This document shows positions 21,686 through 29,986 of a stretch of 35,441 nt of DNA, piece after piece. A program made the translations under genes and the position numbers. This DNA is from Lachnospiraceae bacterium (GTDB lineage Bacteria; Bacillota; Clostridia; Lachnospirales; Lachnospiraceae): contig JAFZMO010000125.1 of NCBI GenBank assembly GCA_017551165.1, positions 1 to 35,441 on the forward strand, given 5' to 3'. Every line of letters starts with the position of its first letter. The first letter of the stretch is position 1. Below the pieces are notes generated by a model, which did not search any database, was not told where the DNA came from, and saw only the letters and a list, made by a program, of their open reading frames with translations.

Positions 21686-23068
21686 TTACTGGAAGTAAGC
21701 TATGGTGATAATGTTGTTAAACACGGAAGTAGTGTTGCCATAGTCGTTTACATTCGTTCGCTCGACAGGGCCTGCAGCGGAAGCAATGCCGTTGTCGATG
21801 AAGAGAATCTTGCCGTTAGCACCTAAAACGACAACGAAAGCATGCTGTCCGCCGCCGGATTTCTTTGCATATACGAAAATGCCTTCCGGACGAGTCTTCA
21901 GAAGATTGCGGATCGTGGTTTCGTTGATGACGTTCTGGTTGGTGTTGTGCTCAATCTTGACGGTATAGTTTGCATGGTGAGAAGCACTGTCAAAATAACC
22001 GTAATCTCCAAATGCGTTGATAAATGTAGCACTTTCAGCTGTTGCAGAAGCGAAAATCTTTTCACCACCGTTGCTTGGAGCGCCGTTGATCACGGACGAC
22101 CAAGCCCAGTTGCCATCGTTACGTTTGGTTACGGAAACGTTCTTGTAGTTTTCCTTCGTCAAGCTATTGTTGACTGCAAGGCCTAACAACACGTCGCGAA
22201 CGTCAAAGAAGAAAGTCGTGGACAGACGGCCGTCTCTTGCAAGCTTGCGGTTCAACAGGTCCATCATAGCAGAATCGGTGCAGCAGCCATCGTACTTCTG
22301 CTCGTCGGAATTCCATTTTACAAACCAACCGGCATATGCTTTCTCTTCGTACTTAACCTGAACGCCCTTGCTAGTCAGGTTGAGGAATCTCTTGTATGGA
22401 GTGCCGCCTTCATTTTTCGCTCTAAGACCGGTTGTAAACTGACCGTTAATGTAACTGAGCAGACTCTGCTGAGATACACTTACAGAGAGGCCGTTTCCAA
22501 AATTATCACGGAAATTAATTGTAGCTCCGGTGGTAGTGGTGGCAGTATCCGTTCTCTTCGACATGGATACACTGAACTTAGTATCGCTGCCGGATACTTT
22601 CGATACCCTGACAGAAGAGGAAGAGATCGAATAGACGTTCCACTTGTGTCCGGGAGTTCCCTCGAGGTTAATCACCTGAGTGCCGCCTGCAGCGCTGAAG
22701 GAAAGTGTCGAGAAGGCCTTTACCCAATGCGCGTACAGATGGGTTTCGTTCGAGTAATTGCTGGTCGTAACTCTCTTGCAATTTGAGTTTGTGGCGCTTG
22801 CTACGGAGTACCAACCCAGGAATACATATCCGGAGCAGTATGCTTTCGTAGTATCAATTTTCTTAAGGTCCAGAGCTCTGTCGCGATAGCTGATCTGAAG
22901 GTCCTTAACTACCGGACCGGTCGAAGATCCGATGTGTCCACCCGAGCAGTTCGAGTGCAACGTAATCGTAAAATACTGCGGGTCTGCCTTTGCGTCGTTT
23001 GTTGTTGCCGGAATCAAGCTGAAGAACATCATCAGCACCAGCGTCATTGCCAATAGTTTCTTTTTCAC
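21686..23068 (-). CDS. Secreted InlB-repeat/BACON protein with cysteine-protease-like domain
   Basis: A 460-residue secreted protein. Signal peptide with cleavage after AKA (about residue 28). Residues about 31-115 match a Listeria-Bacteroides (InlB B-type) repeat: YVFLGWYSVAS...THLYAHWV. Residues about 119-202 look like a BACON domain (LSFSAAGGTQVINLEGTPG...SVSVSQQ). The rest may be papain-like: a GCCTDSAMMDLLNRK helix start (Cys262/263), GGGQHAFVVVLG (His409) and ILFIDNG (Asp425) give a plausible Cys-His-Asp triad. BACON domains bind mucin or carbohydrate in gut bacteria. No LPXTG or membrane anchor is present, so it is probably released. Starts at GTG, with AGGGGG 9 nt upstream. AT-richer than the GC-rich genes around it. 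The protease call is inference from motif order. Confidence 0.82.
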   Translation of the reverse strand: MKKKLLAMTLVLMMFFSLIPATTNDAKADPQYFTITLHSNCSGGHIGSSTGPVVKDLQISYRDRALDLKKIDTTKAYCSGYVFLGWYSVASATNSNCKRVTTSNYSNETHLYAHWVKAFSTLSFSAAGGTQVINLEGTPGHKWNVYSISSSSVRVSKVSGSDTKFSVSMSKRTDTATTTTGATINFRDNFGNGLSVSVSQQSLLSYINGQFTTGLRAKNEGGTPYKRFLNLTSKGVQVKYEEKAYAGWFVKWNSDEQKYDGCCTDSAMMDLLNRKLARDGRLSTTFFFDVRDVLLGLAVNNSLTKENYKNVSVTKRNDGNWAWSSVINGAPSNGGEKIFASATAESATFINAFGDYGYFDSASHHANYTVKIEHNTNQNVINETTIRNLLKTRPEGIFVYAKKSGGGQHAFVVVLGANGKILFIDNGIASAAGPVERTNVNDYGNTTSVFNNIITIAYFQ

Positions 23069-23126
23069 GTACCAAATCCCCCTAGGTTATATTATTTGTT
23101 ATTCCGCCCCACGCCGGAATGGGCCT

Positions 23127-23155
23127 ATTTTATCACCAATAATTCACAATGTCAA
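23127..23155 (-). promoter_or_regulatory. Sigma-A promoter of the secreted BACON protein
   Basis: Minus strand: TTGACA (23155-23150), 17-bp spacer, TAAAAT (23132-23127). Upstream GTAAATGCTATTGACATT matches the zinc-ribbon promoter at 18879-18907 in 16 of 18 positions. A hairpin-forming inverted repeat (CCCGATTTATC at 23197-23207 with GATAAAATCGGG) lies beyond it and has no clear job. Confidence 0.85.
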
Positions 23156-23293
23156 TAGCATTTACTCGAAAAATGTGGCATTTTTATTGTACATCTCCCG
23201 ATTTATCATTCTGACAGAAGATAAAATCGGGGTTTGGACAATGCCTCGATGGTTGACCGGATGAGCACTGCTTATTACTAAGGAGGAGACACC

Positions 23294-24190
23294 ATGAAAT
23301 ACGAAGATGCGATGGCGATCAAACAGGATTTTTACGAGATCTCGGAGCCCACGGCGGACGATGAATTCCTGTTCACGGAGGCGCTCGGAGAGCTGATCGA
23401 GATGACGAAGGATCCGAAGAATATGGCTGAATTAGCATGGTTCTACTGCGGTAGAAAGCGGTTTGACCTGGAGCAGAAGTATCTGGAGATGGCTGCCGAG
23501 TGCGGGTACGGACCGGCGTTCGAGGAGCTCGGGTACATGTACTACTACGGACAGAACGGAGACAAGGATTACGCGAAGGCGTTTGAGTGTTACCGCAAGG
23601 GAGCGGAGCCGGACCGGTACGGCAATCAGGGGAGCCTGTGGTGCAAGTTTAAGATCGCGGACATGTATCGGTACGGCTGCCATGTCGCGCAGGACGAGGC
23701 CAAATACCGCGAGCTGATCGAGGAGGCGTACGAGGCGGTAAAGAATCCGATATATTTGAACGAGCCGTTCCCGGAGATTGCGTACCGTCTGGCGGGCATA
23801 CGCGCCGATCAGGGCGAGACGGAGGAGGCGATCACGCTGCTTCGGAGAGGCAAGCGGTTCATGGCGGAGCGCCTGTCCTACGATGTATTTTGGGGCAACC
23901 TCGAGGTGATGGGGCGGATCGTGAGGAAAATGTACCGGCTGACGCCATTTGATGCGGATGAGGCAGACTTCTATGATCTGTTCCACCTGACGCAGACGCC
24001 GGGAGTGTATTCCTTTACACGCAACCGTTGCACCACGCTCCTGATCGTCTCGGGAGAGGGCGAGGACCGCGCGATCGAGTGCGAGGGGCGGTTCTACCGC
24101 GATTTTGCGGACTTCTGCGCCAAGGCGACGGTGGACGGCCGCAAGGTGACGGAACTGTATGACGAGTTCTACGATGTCGGAGAAGTCTAA
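23294..24190 (+). CDS. Sel1-like repeat protein
   Basis: A 298-residue helical protein. Seen: about two Sel1/TPR-like repeats at residues 55-115 (EQKYLEMAAECGYGPAFEEL, GYMYYYGQNGDKDYAKAFEC, YRKGAE) and weaker ones after (WCKFKIADMYRYG, EIAYRLAGIRADQGETEEAI). The C-terminal 90 residues are not repeats and I do not recognise them (SFTRNRCTTLLIVSGEGEDR...). No signal peptide, so it is cytoplasmic. Sel1 repeats are protein-binding scaffolds; partners unknown. AAGGAGGAGA lies 6 nt before the ATG. It stands alone, between the divergent secreted-protein promoter and its own terminator. Confidence 0.82.
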   Translation: MKYEDAMAIKQDFYEISEPTADDEFLFTEALGELIEMTKDPKNMAELAWFYCGRKRFDLEQKYLEMAAECGYGPAFEELGYMYYYGQNGDKDYAKAFECYRKGAEPDRYGNQGSLWCKFKIADMYRYGCHVAQDEAKYRELIEEAYEAVKNPIYLNEPFPEIAYRLAGIRADQGETEEAITLLRRGKRFMAERLSYDVFWGNLEVMGRIVRKMYRLTPFDADEADFYDLFHLTQTPGVYSFTRNRCTTLLIVSGEGEDRAIECEGRFYRDFADFCAKATVDGRKVTELYDEFYDVGEV

Positions 24191-24241
24191 ACGCCGAAAG
24201 TGCAACCGGCGAAAGAGCAATCAACAATTCAGAGGAATACC

Positions 24242-24276
24242 GAGGGTGGACCGAAGCGGCCCACCCTCAACTTTTT
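24242..24276 (+). terminator. Intrinsic terminator after the Sel1 gene
   Basis: GAGGGTGG (24242-24249) pairs with CCACCCTC (24261-24268), followed by AACTTTTT. 52 nt after the stop codon. Confidence 0.85.
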
Positions 24277-24355
24277 GTGCAAAGCGCAACCTATTTTCCA
24301 ACCTACAGTGGAAAAAAGCTCAACTTCTCCACTCAAATATAAACTTCTGTTTGAT

Positions 24356-24391
24356 TTAGCGCTAACACTCAACGCAAAATTGTGTTATAAT
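24356..24391 (+). promoter_or_regulatory. Promoter of the XRE-tldDE operon with upstream palindrome
   Basis: Extended -10 TGTTATAAT (TATAAT at 24386-24391); no good -35. A 10-bp palindrome TTAGCGCTAA (24356-24365) lies just upstream, over the expected -35 position, so a bound regulator, perhaps the XRE protein itself, could control the promoter. Confidence 0.6.
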
Positions 24392-24443
24392 GCAGACAAA
24401 TCAACCGAGAGGCGAAATTACTTGCTGAAGAAAGGAGAAAGCA

Positions 24444-25349
24444 ATGAGTTTTGGGGAATCATTACAGGCGCTCCGCAAGGAGAGCAAGGTGACGCAGGAA
24501 CAGCTCGCGAGCTATCTGGGGGTGAGCGCGCAGGCAGTCTCCAAATGGGAGAACGGCAGTTACCCGGAGGGCGACCTGATCCCGCGGATCGCGGATTATT
24601 TCAAGGTTTCCATTGATTTTCTGTATGGGCGCGAGGGGCGCCGCGACTCGATCGAGCAGCAGGTCGTCAAGGAGCTGTCGGCGCTCTGGCACGACGAAAG
24701 CACGCGAGCGGAGCAGGAGAAGAAATACATGGAGAAGGTGCACCGCATCCTGTGGGCGCTGCAGATCGGCAGCTGGAGGAACGTGGTCGACTACTACGAC
24801 CGGCCGGTGCACGATTACGACAGCGCGCGGATGTCGAGCGCGATCTCGATGGATGAAGGGTACTCGTTCATGCGGCTCGACCGCGACAAGGACTGCTACG
24901 TCTACCTGCACCGGCCGGAGCAGGACAAGGGCTTTGAGACGTGGTTCCGCGACACGACCGACGTGCGCATGTTCTTCTCGATGCTTGCGGATCCGGACAA
25001 CCTGAAGGTGCTCACGTTCATGTACACGCTCGCAAGCGGCGAGCTGGCGAGTTTCACGACGATCCAGAAAATGACGGGCGTGCCCAAGGAGAAGGTCACC
25101 GCGTTCCTCGATTACATGACTGGCAAGCTCAACTTAAGCGGCGAGAGCGCGATCATCGAGGTGCAGCTGATCGGACCCGATGGGAACAACCAGAAGGCGT
25201 ACGGCGTGAACACGACAATGGGCGGCTTGTTTGTGGGGATATTTGCTTTGGCGGATTCGTTTGTGCATGCACCGCAGGGGTACTCGATGCAGACGAACTG
25301 CAAGGAACACAGCTGGGTGGACAGAAAGAAACTGTCTGAATTTAAATAA
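24444..25349 (+). CDS. XRE-family transcriptional regulator with long C-terminal domain
   Basis: A 301-residue protein. Residues about 5-62 are a classic helix-turn-helix: LQALRKESKVTQEQLASYLG, VSAQAVSKWENGSYPEGDLI, and SIDFLYG closing the domain. The other 240 residues are not a known sensor to me. They include FFSMLADPDNLKVLTFMYTL and GELASFTTIQKMTGVPKEKV, which could be a second small winged-helix region, then a beta-rich end. AAGGAG lies 8 nt before the ATG. It is 14 nt upstream of tldD with no promoter between, so it probably regulates its own operon, and the C-terminal part may sense a peptide or protein signal. Confidence 0.85.
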   Translation: MSFGESLQALRKESKVTQEQLASYLGVSAQAVSKWENGSYPEGDLIPRIADYFKVSIDFLYGREGRRDSIEQQVVKELSALWHDESTRAEQEKKYMEKVHRILWALQIGSWRNVVDYYDRPVHDYDSARMSSAISMDEGYSFMRLDRDKDCYVYLHRPEQDKGFETWFRDTTDVRMFFSMLADPDNLKVLTFMYTLASGELASFTTIQKMTGVPKEKVTAFLDYMTGKLNLSGESAIIEVQLIGPDGNNQKAYGVNTTMGGLFVGIFALADSFVHAPQGYSMQTNCKEHSWVDRKKLSEFK

Positions 25350-25363
25350 ACAGGGGGTAAACC

Positions 25364-26710
25364 ATGGGAGAGAAATACCATTTTCCGGAAGGCCTTTACG
25401 CGGACATCCGGATCGAAGAAAAAAACAGCGCGATCATGACGAAATTTAACGGGGAGTTGGTAACCGACACCGTGCTGCAGGAGAGCGGCGCGCTGATCCG
25501 CGTGTACGATGGGGAGCTGTGGTACACGACGTCGACCAACGAGCTCGACCGGATCCAGGAGGAGCTCGATTCGCTGGCGGGGCTGGCGAAACCGAACGCA
25601 GCGATCAACGATGATCCGGCGATCCGGCTGCTGGAGGTGAACCGCGAGGTGCGGATACTGTACGAGGGGGATGTCAAGCTTGCGAACATTTCGCGCAAAA
25701 GGTTCCTCGACGTGATCGACCACTACATTGCAGCGTGCATCGAGCCGCCGATCCCCGAGACAAACTCGTGGACGGTGAGCGCGGGCGGCGAGTACGTGAA
25801 GAAGAGCTACTATTCGTCGAAGGGAAGCGAGATCGTGTATGACTACCAGATGTGCACCGGCGGCGTGTGGTACACATTCGGCGGAGACGGGCAGCCGATG
25901 AACGGCGGAAAGCAGTTCTTCGGGCTGACGCCGGAGGAGCTGCTCGGACATGAGCAGGAGGTGCTGGCGGAGCGCGACCGCTACGTAGATTTCCTGGCAA
26001 ACGCCGTGGATGTGGAGCCGGGCGAGTACACCTGCGTGCTGTCGCCGATCACGACGGCGATGTTCGCGCATGAGAGCTTCGGACACAAGAGCGAGGCGGA
26101 TTTCATGCTCAACGATAAGACGCTCCGCGACGAGTGGGTGATGGGCAAGAAGGTCGGCTCGGATCTCGTGTCGATCTGCGACAACGGCGAGCTCGTGAAG
26201 CACGGCTACATTCCGTACGATGACGAGGGCACGAAGGCCCGCGAGACGTGGCTGATCAAGGACGGCGTGCTGACCGGCAGACTGCACGATTCGCACTCGG
26301 CGGCAGCGCTTGCGGAGGAGCTGACCGGCAACTGCCGCGCGCAGGACTACCACAAGATCCCGGTCGTGCGCATGACCAACACCTATCTGCAGGCCGGCAA
26401 GGACTCGTTCGAGGACATCATCGCCGACACGAAGGACGGCATCTACGTCTACATGGTGTCGGACGGCACCGGCAGCGCGACATTTGTCATGAACGCGACG
26501 GTCTGCTACCGCATCCGCGACGGCAAGATCTGCGAGCCGCTGCGGGTACACATGCTGACCGGCTCGGTGTTCCAGACGCTGTTTGACATCGACCGCGTCG
26601 GCTCGGATTTCGAGCTCTTCGATTCATATACGTGTGGGAAAATGGGCCAGATGGTCCGCGTTTCCGCGGGCGGCCCGAGCATCCGCGTCCGCAAATTACA
26701 GGTGAGCTAA
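25364..26710 (+). CDS. tldD: TldD-family zinc metalloprotease
   Basis: A 448-residue TldD/PmbA-family protein. Seen: zinc motif HESFGH (His236, Glu237, His241) within FAHESFGHKSEADFM, and the C-terminal Cys424 (SYTCGKMGQ), equivalent to the third zinc ligand of Escherichia coli TldD. Family knowledge: TldD and TldE form a heterodimer that digests unfolded peptides, for example removing the microcin B17 leader or degrading CcdA; the active site is in TldD. Ribosome binding site GGGGG about 6 nt before the ATG. It is followed 13 nt later by the tldE-like gene. No peptide precursor gene is visible nearby, so the substrate here is unknown. Confidence 0.9.
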   Translation: MGEKYHFPEGLYADIRIEEKNSAIMTKFNGELVTDTVLQESGALIRVYDGELWYTTSTNELDRIQEELDSLAGLAKPNAAINDDPAIRLLEVNREVRILYEGDVKLANISRKRFLDVIDHYIAACIEPPIPETNSWTVSAGGEYVKKSYYSSKGSEIVYDYQMCTGGVWYTFGGDGQPMNGGKQFFGLTPEELLGHEQEVLAERDRYVDFLANAVDVEPGEYTCVLSPITTAMFAHESFGHKSEADFMLNDKTLRDEWVMGKKVGSDLVSICDNGELVKHGYIPYDDEGTKARETWLIKDGVLTGRLHDSHSAAALAEELTGNCRAQDYHKIPVVRMTNTYLQAGKDSFEDIIADTKDGIYVYMVSDGTGSATFVMNATVCYRIRDGKICEPLRVHMLTGSVFQTLFDIDRVGSDFELFDSYTCGKMGQMVRVSAGGPSIRVRKLQVS

Positions 26711-26723
26711 GGGGGAAAATACA

Positions 26724-27947
26724 ATGGCGATCAAGGAAAAACACAGCACTCACAGGACCGTGTCCAAGATGAGTTATGAGGAAAATAAGCCGAAGGCGTT
26801 CGAGCGCAACAGCACCGTGGAGAGCTCGTACCGCGTGTACGAGAACGACAAGGTGGGGATCTGCTACAGCATCGGCGAGATCAGCGACGAGGAGGGCTTC
26901 GCGAGAGCGCAGGCCGATCCGGAGCGCGCGAGACCGTATCCGTTCACACCGGATGCGGGCGGCGAGAGAGCAAGAGACAAGACCGAGAGCGTCGTGACCG
27001 ACCGCGAGCTGATGGACATGGCGAAGGAGTACATGGACTACGTGCTCGAGAAGTACCCGCAGTACACATTTGCCGCAAGCTTCACGAGCGAGCAACAGTG
27101 CGACACTCTCACAAGCGATCTCGGCACAAACTACAAGAACAGCGATGCGTGCATCGGCGCTACGGTGCGGTTCAAGCACAAGGACAGCCGCGACATCATG
27201 GACGGCGGCTTCGGCTACAACATGCGCACGCCGGACGACGGCAGCGTGTTTAGGTACATGGCGGACCAGGTGCTCGGCAACTACGAGACGATCGCGGAGA
27301 TCCCGGAGGAGATCATCTTCTGTATGCAGTACTACAGCATGACCGGCGGGCTCGCGGGAGAGCTGAATGCGGAAAACCTTGCGCTCGGCACGTCAAGGCT
27401 CACGGGCAAGGTCGGCGAGAAGGTGTTCAGCGAGGATTTTACGCTCGAGCACGATGCGACCGACAAGGAGGCGTGGTTCACCCGGTTCTGGGACGGCGAG
27501 GGCTGCGTGATCGAGGGAGACAAGCTGGTTCTCATCGAGAACGGCGTGATCAAGACCGGCTACTCCGACAAGCGCGTCGCGAAGAAGTACGGCGTGCCGC
27601 ACACGAAGACGGCCGGCCACAACTACATGGACGTTCCGAGCCCGGGCGGCATGAACCTCCGCATCCGCAGAAGCGACAAGACGCTTGGCGAGCTGCTGGC
27701 CGGCAGATCGGCGGTCATTCCGATGAACGCCACCTCCAGCGGTGTGGACGTCAAGGGCGACATGAGCATGGTCGTCAACACTTCGCTGTTGTGGGACGGC
27801 GAGCGCGTCGTGGGACGCCTTCCGGAGTTCCGCGTGACCATGAACTTCTTCGACCTGTTCGGCAAGGATTACATCGGCGTCGGCGCGGACGAAATGCCGC
27901 TCTTCCACGATAAGGCGATCCTGATCAAGGCATATCAGGTGAAATAA
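26724..27947 (+). CDS. TldE/PmbA-family partner subunit
   Basis: A 407-residue PmbA/TldE-like protein without the HExxxH motif, so it is the non-catalytic partner of the TldD-type protease just upstream. Family-like parts: ENLALGTSRLTGKVGEKVFS, IEGDKLVLIENGVIKTGYSD (strand-turn-strand where TldE proteins bear their substrate groove), GGMNLRIRRSDKTLGELLAG, and VDVKGDMSMVVNTSLLWDGE. The N-terminal 60 residues differ from ordinary TldE (MAIKEKHSTHRTVSKMSYEE...). AAGGGGG precedes the ATG by about 9 nt. Spacing to tldD is 13 nt, so the subunits are co-produced. The exact subfamily is uncertain, hence no gene symbol. Confidence 0.85.
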   Translation: MAIKEKHSTHRTVSKMSYEENKPKAFERNSTVESSYRVYENDKVGICYSIGEISDEEGFARAQADPERARPYPFTPDAGGERARDKTESVVTDRELMDMAKEYMDYVLEKYPQYTFAASFTSEQQCDTLTSDLGTNYKNSDACIGATVRFKHKDSRDIMDGGFGYNMRTPDDGSVFRYMADQVLGNYETIAEIPEEIIFCMQYYSMTGGLAGELNAENLALGTSRLTGKVGEKVFSEDFTLEHDATDKEAWFTRFWDGEGCVIEGDKLVLIENGVIKTGYSDKRVAKKYGVPHTKTAGHNYMDVPSPGGMNLRIRRSDKTLGELLAGRSAVIPMNATSSGVDVKGDMSMVVNTSLLWDGERVVGRLPEFRVTMNFFDLFGKDYIGVGADEMPLFHDKAILIKAYQVK

Positions 27948-27959
27948 TCGGAAAATGAG

Positions 27960-28000
27960 GGAATACCGATAGAAATTGTATCGGTATTCCTTTCTTTTTT
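27960..28000 (+). terminator. Strong terminator after tldDE
   Basis: A perfect 12-bp stem GGAATACCGATA/TATCGGTATTCC with a 7-nt loop, followed by TTTCTTTTTT. It also marks the edge between GC-rich DNA to the left and AT-rich DNA to the right. Confidence 0.93.
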
Positions 28001-28167
28001 GGGGGGACATGGAAGATGGTTGAAGAAGGATTTATCAGAAATCATAATAATTTGGTATTTCGTACTTTAATATAATAGGACTTCGTTTTGCGCTTTTATA
28101 CGTTAAAAACTGATGTAACAGGCGCATCTATGCACGAAAATGCGAAGGCCAAGAACGAGAAACTGGA

Positions 28168-28220
28168 TTGACATTTTTTCAATAATCGTGTATCATAACG
28201 TATTGCAAGAAAACTTGCAA
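28168..28220 (+). promoter_or_regulatory. Promoter and inverted repeat before a secreted-protein gene
   Basis: Perfect TTGACA (28168-28173), 17-bp spacer, TATCAT (28191-28196). An inverted repeat TTGCAAG-AAAA-CTTGCAA (28203-28220) follows at the expected transcription start and could be an operator or a 5' hairpin. The 160 nt before it (28001-28167) are AT-rich and hold no gene I can support. Confidence 0.75.
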
Positions 28221-28248
28221 AAAATATTTTATGTGGAGGGAATTGTTT

Positions 28249-29274
28249 ATGAAAGTAATGAAGTCTGTCGGCTTGCTTTTGCTATGTGCCGTCATCGTCC
28301 TTGGGGGGGCTCTGAATCATGTAGATGCAAGTCCGGCCAAATCACCCGACAGCGTATTCGAAAAGGATACGATAGGAGTTTTTCATACTCCGACCTCTTA
28401 TGATAGCAGTCAGTATAAGATTGCTAGAACTGTAACGAAGCGCTATACGGCATGTAGTCCTGTCGAGGCAACGAATGTTACGGTAGCCAATAAATCATGC
28501 GGTACGGTTTATGTCAGATTAGTTTATTTGATTTCAAAAAATTATGAAATTGTGTCCAGTGATCAGGTTTATCGTTACCCCACAATAATTCATTTTGAAA
28601 TGGAAATCGACCCTAATATTAACACCGGTCGCTGGTCGGCGATGTCATCGTGGGCAGAGATGAGAATCCGGACGCAATATCCGGGAGAACAAAGAGCGCT
28701 TCCGTTGAAAACCCCGATTATGTCTACACAGACCGTTTCGGCAACAAATACCAAGCAACAGAAGGTTGCATTTACTGCTTCCCGCGAATCGGCAACGGGC
28801 ACTACACCCAAAAAATGGACTGTTTCGGGTACATATGAACGGTCAAAAACTTATGCGGTGACTTCTTCATTTACGTTTGATACTTCGCAGTTAAACTGGC
28901 TTACTACTAATCTAATCAGCGGCAATTATTCAAGGTGGCAGTATGTTTACCAGCCGATATGGGCAGATGAAAGCAAAAGAAAGGCAGTTGTGGCTTCTGT
29001 TGGCTATTTGGCTGGGACATCATATTTAACCGGAGAAGTGCTTTCGTATACAAAGTGTAAAGCATATCAGGTTGGACCCAATAGTGTTTACTCATCCTCG
29101 GAAGCTATACCGTCATGTGATTGGTGGTGCGAGGTCGTGTTTACAATGGGTGAAACGACTACCGGACAGATGGTGTATGTTAAGAATAAGAAATGGTTGG
29201 TTTTCCCGGTTGGAGCGTGGGATCACGGCGATTATAATATTGGCGGACTAATCCAAAGCGGATCTGTAAACTGA
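28249..29274 (+). CDS. Secreted protein of unknown function
   Basis: A 341-residue protein that I do not recognise. Seen: signal peptide MKVMKSVGLLLLCAVIVLGG with likely cleavage after VDA; the mature part is rich in Ser, Thr and Tyr, with few Lys clusters, and probably all beta. It has five Cys (in TACSP, KSCGT, YTKCKAY, SCDWWCEV), so disulfides are possible. Distinct strings include CDWWCEVVFTMGETTTG and FPVGAWDHGDYNIGGL. The ATG has GGAGGGA 8 nt upstream; an ATG six codons earlier has no site. It leads an AT-rich set with an anchored protein and a MacB-like ABC transporter. Confidence 0.82.
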   Translation: MKVMKSVGLLLLCAVIVLGGALNHVDASPAKSPDSVFEKDTIGVFHTPTSYDSSQYKIARTVTKRYTACSPVEATNVTVANKSCGTVYVRLVYLISKNYEIVSSDQVYRYPTIIHFEMEIDPNINTGRWSAMSSWAEMRIRTQYPGEQRALPLKTPIMSTQTVSATNTKQQKVAFTASRESATGTTPKKWTVSGTYERSKTYAVTSSFTFDTSQLNWLTTNLISGNYSRWQYVYQPIWADESKRKAVVASVGYLAGTSYLTGEVLSYTKCKAYQVGPNSVYSSSEAIPSCDWWCEVVFTMGETTTGQMVYVKNKKWLVFPVGAWDHGDYNIGGLIQSGSVN

Positions 29275-29296
29275 TTGTAAGAAAGGATTAGTTAAA

Positions 29297-29920
29297 TTGA
29301 AAAAGAGACTGGCTGTTTATTGCTTTCTTGCTGTTGCAGCTGTCTGCGGTATTGTATGCGTAATCATTCATTTTACGGCCGATGATAATAGTACTGCTGA
29401 TGATAGATACAAGGAAGTTGTTTCAGATTGGCAGACGCTGCAGAATGGATATAAAACCGATATCGTAGTATTTGGGGATATTGTACCGGATGCTCAGTTT
29501 GATTTTAAATATCGTAATGCATCGACTACAGCAGAAATAACTGATAAGAAACAAGAATTAATAAACGTGTATAGAGTAGTAATCTTCGCTGATGTATATA
29601 ACAGCAAGGACTATTCGGATGCAGAAATAACTTCAATCCGATCTTTCTGTGAAGCGGAGCATATTGATTTCTTGTACATCGGCAAGAAGTATTTAAACAT
29701 TCTTTCTTTTGGTACCGACGTGATACCGGGAGAAGATGATAATGATAGTCAAGAGACCGGTGGGATTTCGTTTTTGTCCTATAAAATAGAATCCCCGGAA
29801 GAATACCAAGAGGAAGTTGTTGAATGTATATTTGAACGTGGAGAGATTACCGAGGCTGTAGTATGGTGGTCTGCGTTTACAGATGTTCAGCACGCGTTAG
29901 CAAGGCGCGAAAAGAATTAG
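29297..29920 (+). CDS. Membrane-anchored protein of unknown function
   Basis: A 207-residue protein, not recognised. One N-terminal hydrophobic helix (RLAVYCFLAVAAVCGIVCVIIHF) makes it membrane-anchored with the rest outside. The outer part is acidic (TADDNSTADDRYKEV..., GEDDNDSQETGG), with a YRVVIFADVYNSKDYSDAEI stretch. Starts at TTG, with AAAGGA 10 nt upstream; no ATG lies near the front. Lies 22 nt after the secreted-protein gene, so the two are likely co-transcribed. Followed by a terminator or attenuator, then the ABC transporter. Confidence 0.75.
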   Translation: MKKRLAVYCFLAVAAVCGIVCVIIHFTADDNSTADDRYKEVVSDWQTLQNGYKTDIVVFGDIVPDAQFDFKYRNASTTAEITDKKQELINVYRVVIFADVYNSKDYSDAEITSIRSFCEAEHIDFLYIGKKYLNILSFGTDVIPGEDDNDSQETGGISFLSYKIESPEEYQEEVVECIFERGEITEAVVWWSAFTDVQHALARREKN

Positions 29921-29926
29921 GTTTGG

Positions 29927-29960
29927 AAATGTCGGCTGTCAAAAAAGACGGCCGACATTT
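29927..29960 (+). terminator. Terminator or attenuator before the ABC transporter gene
   Basis: Continuous stem of 14 pairs: AAATGTCGGCTGTC with GACGGCCGACATTT (one T-G pair), loop AAAAAA. Only a short T run follows (ATTTTG), so it may be leaky and set a lower level of the downstream ABC transporter. No separate promoter for that gene was seen. Confidence 0.7.
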
Positions 29961-29986
29961 TGACAATGAGCGAAGGGTTTAGGTAG

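Noticed and set aside
28130-28171. 13-codon open frame (MHENAKAKNEKLD) just before the promoter of the secreted protein
   Set aside because: No good ribosome binding site; its stop overlaps the -35 box. Probably chance.
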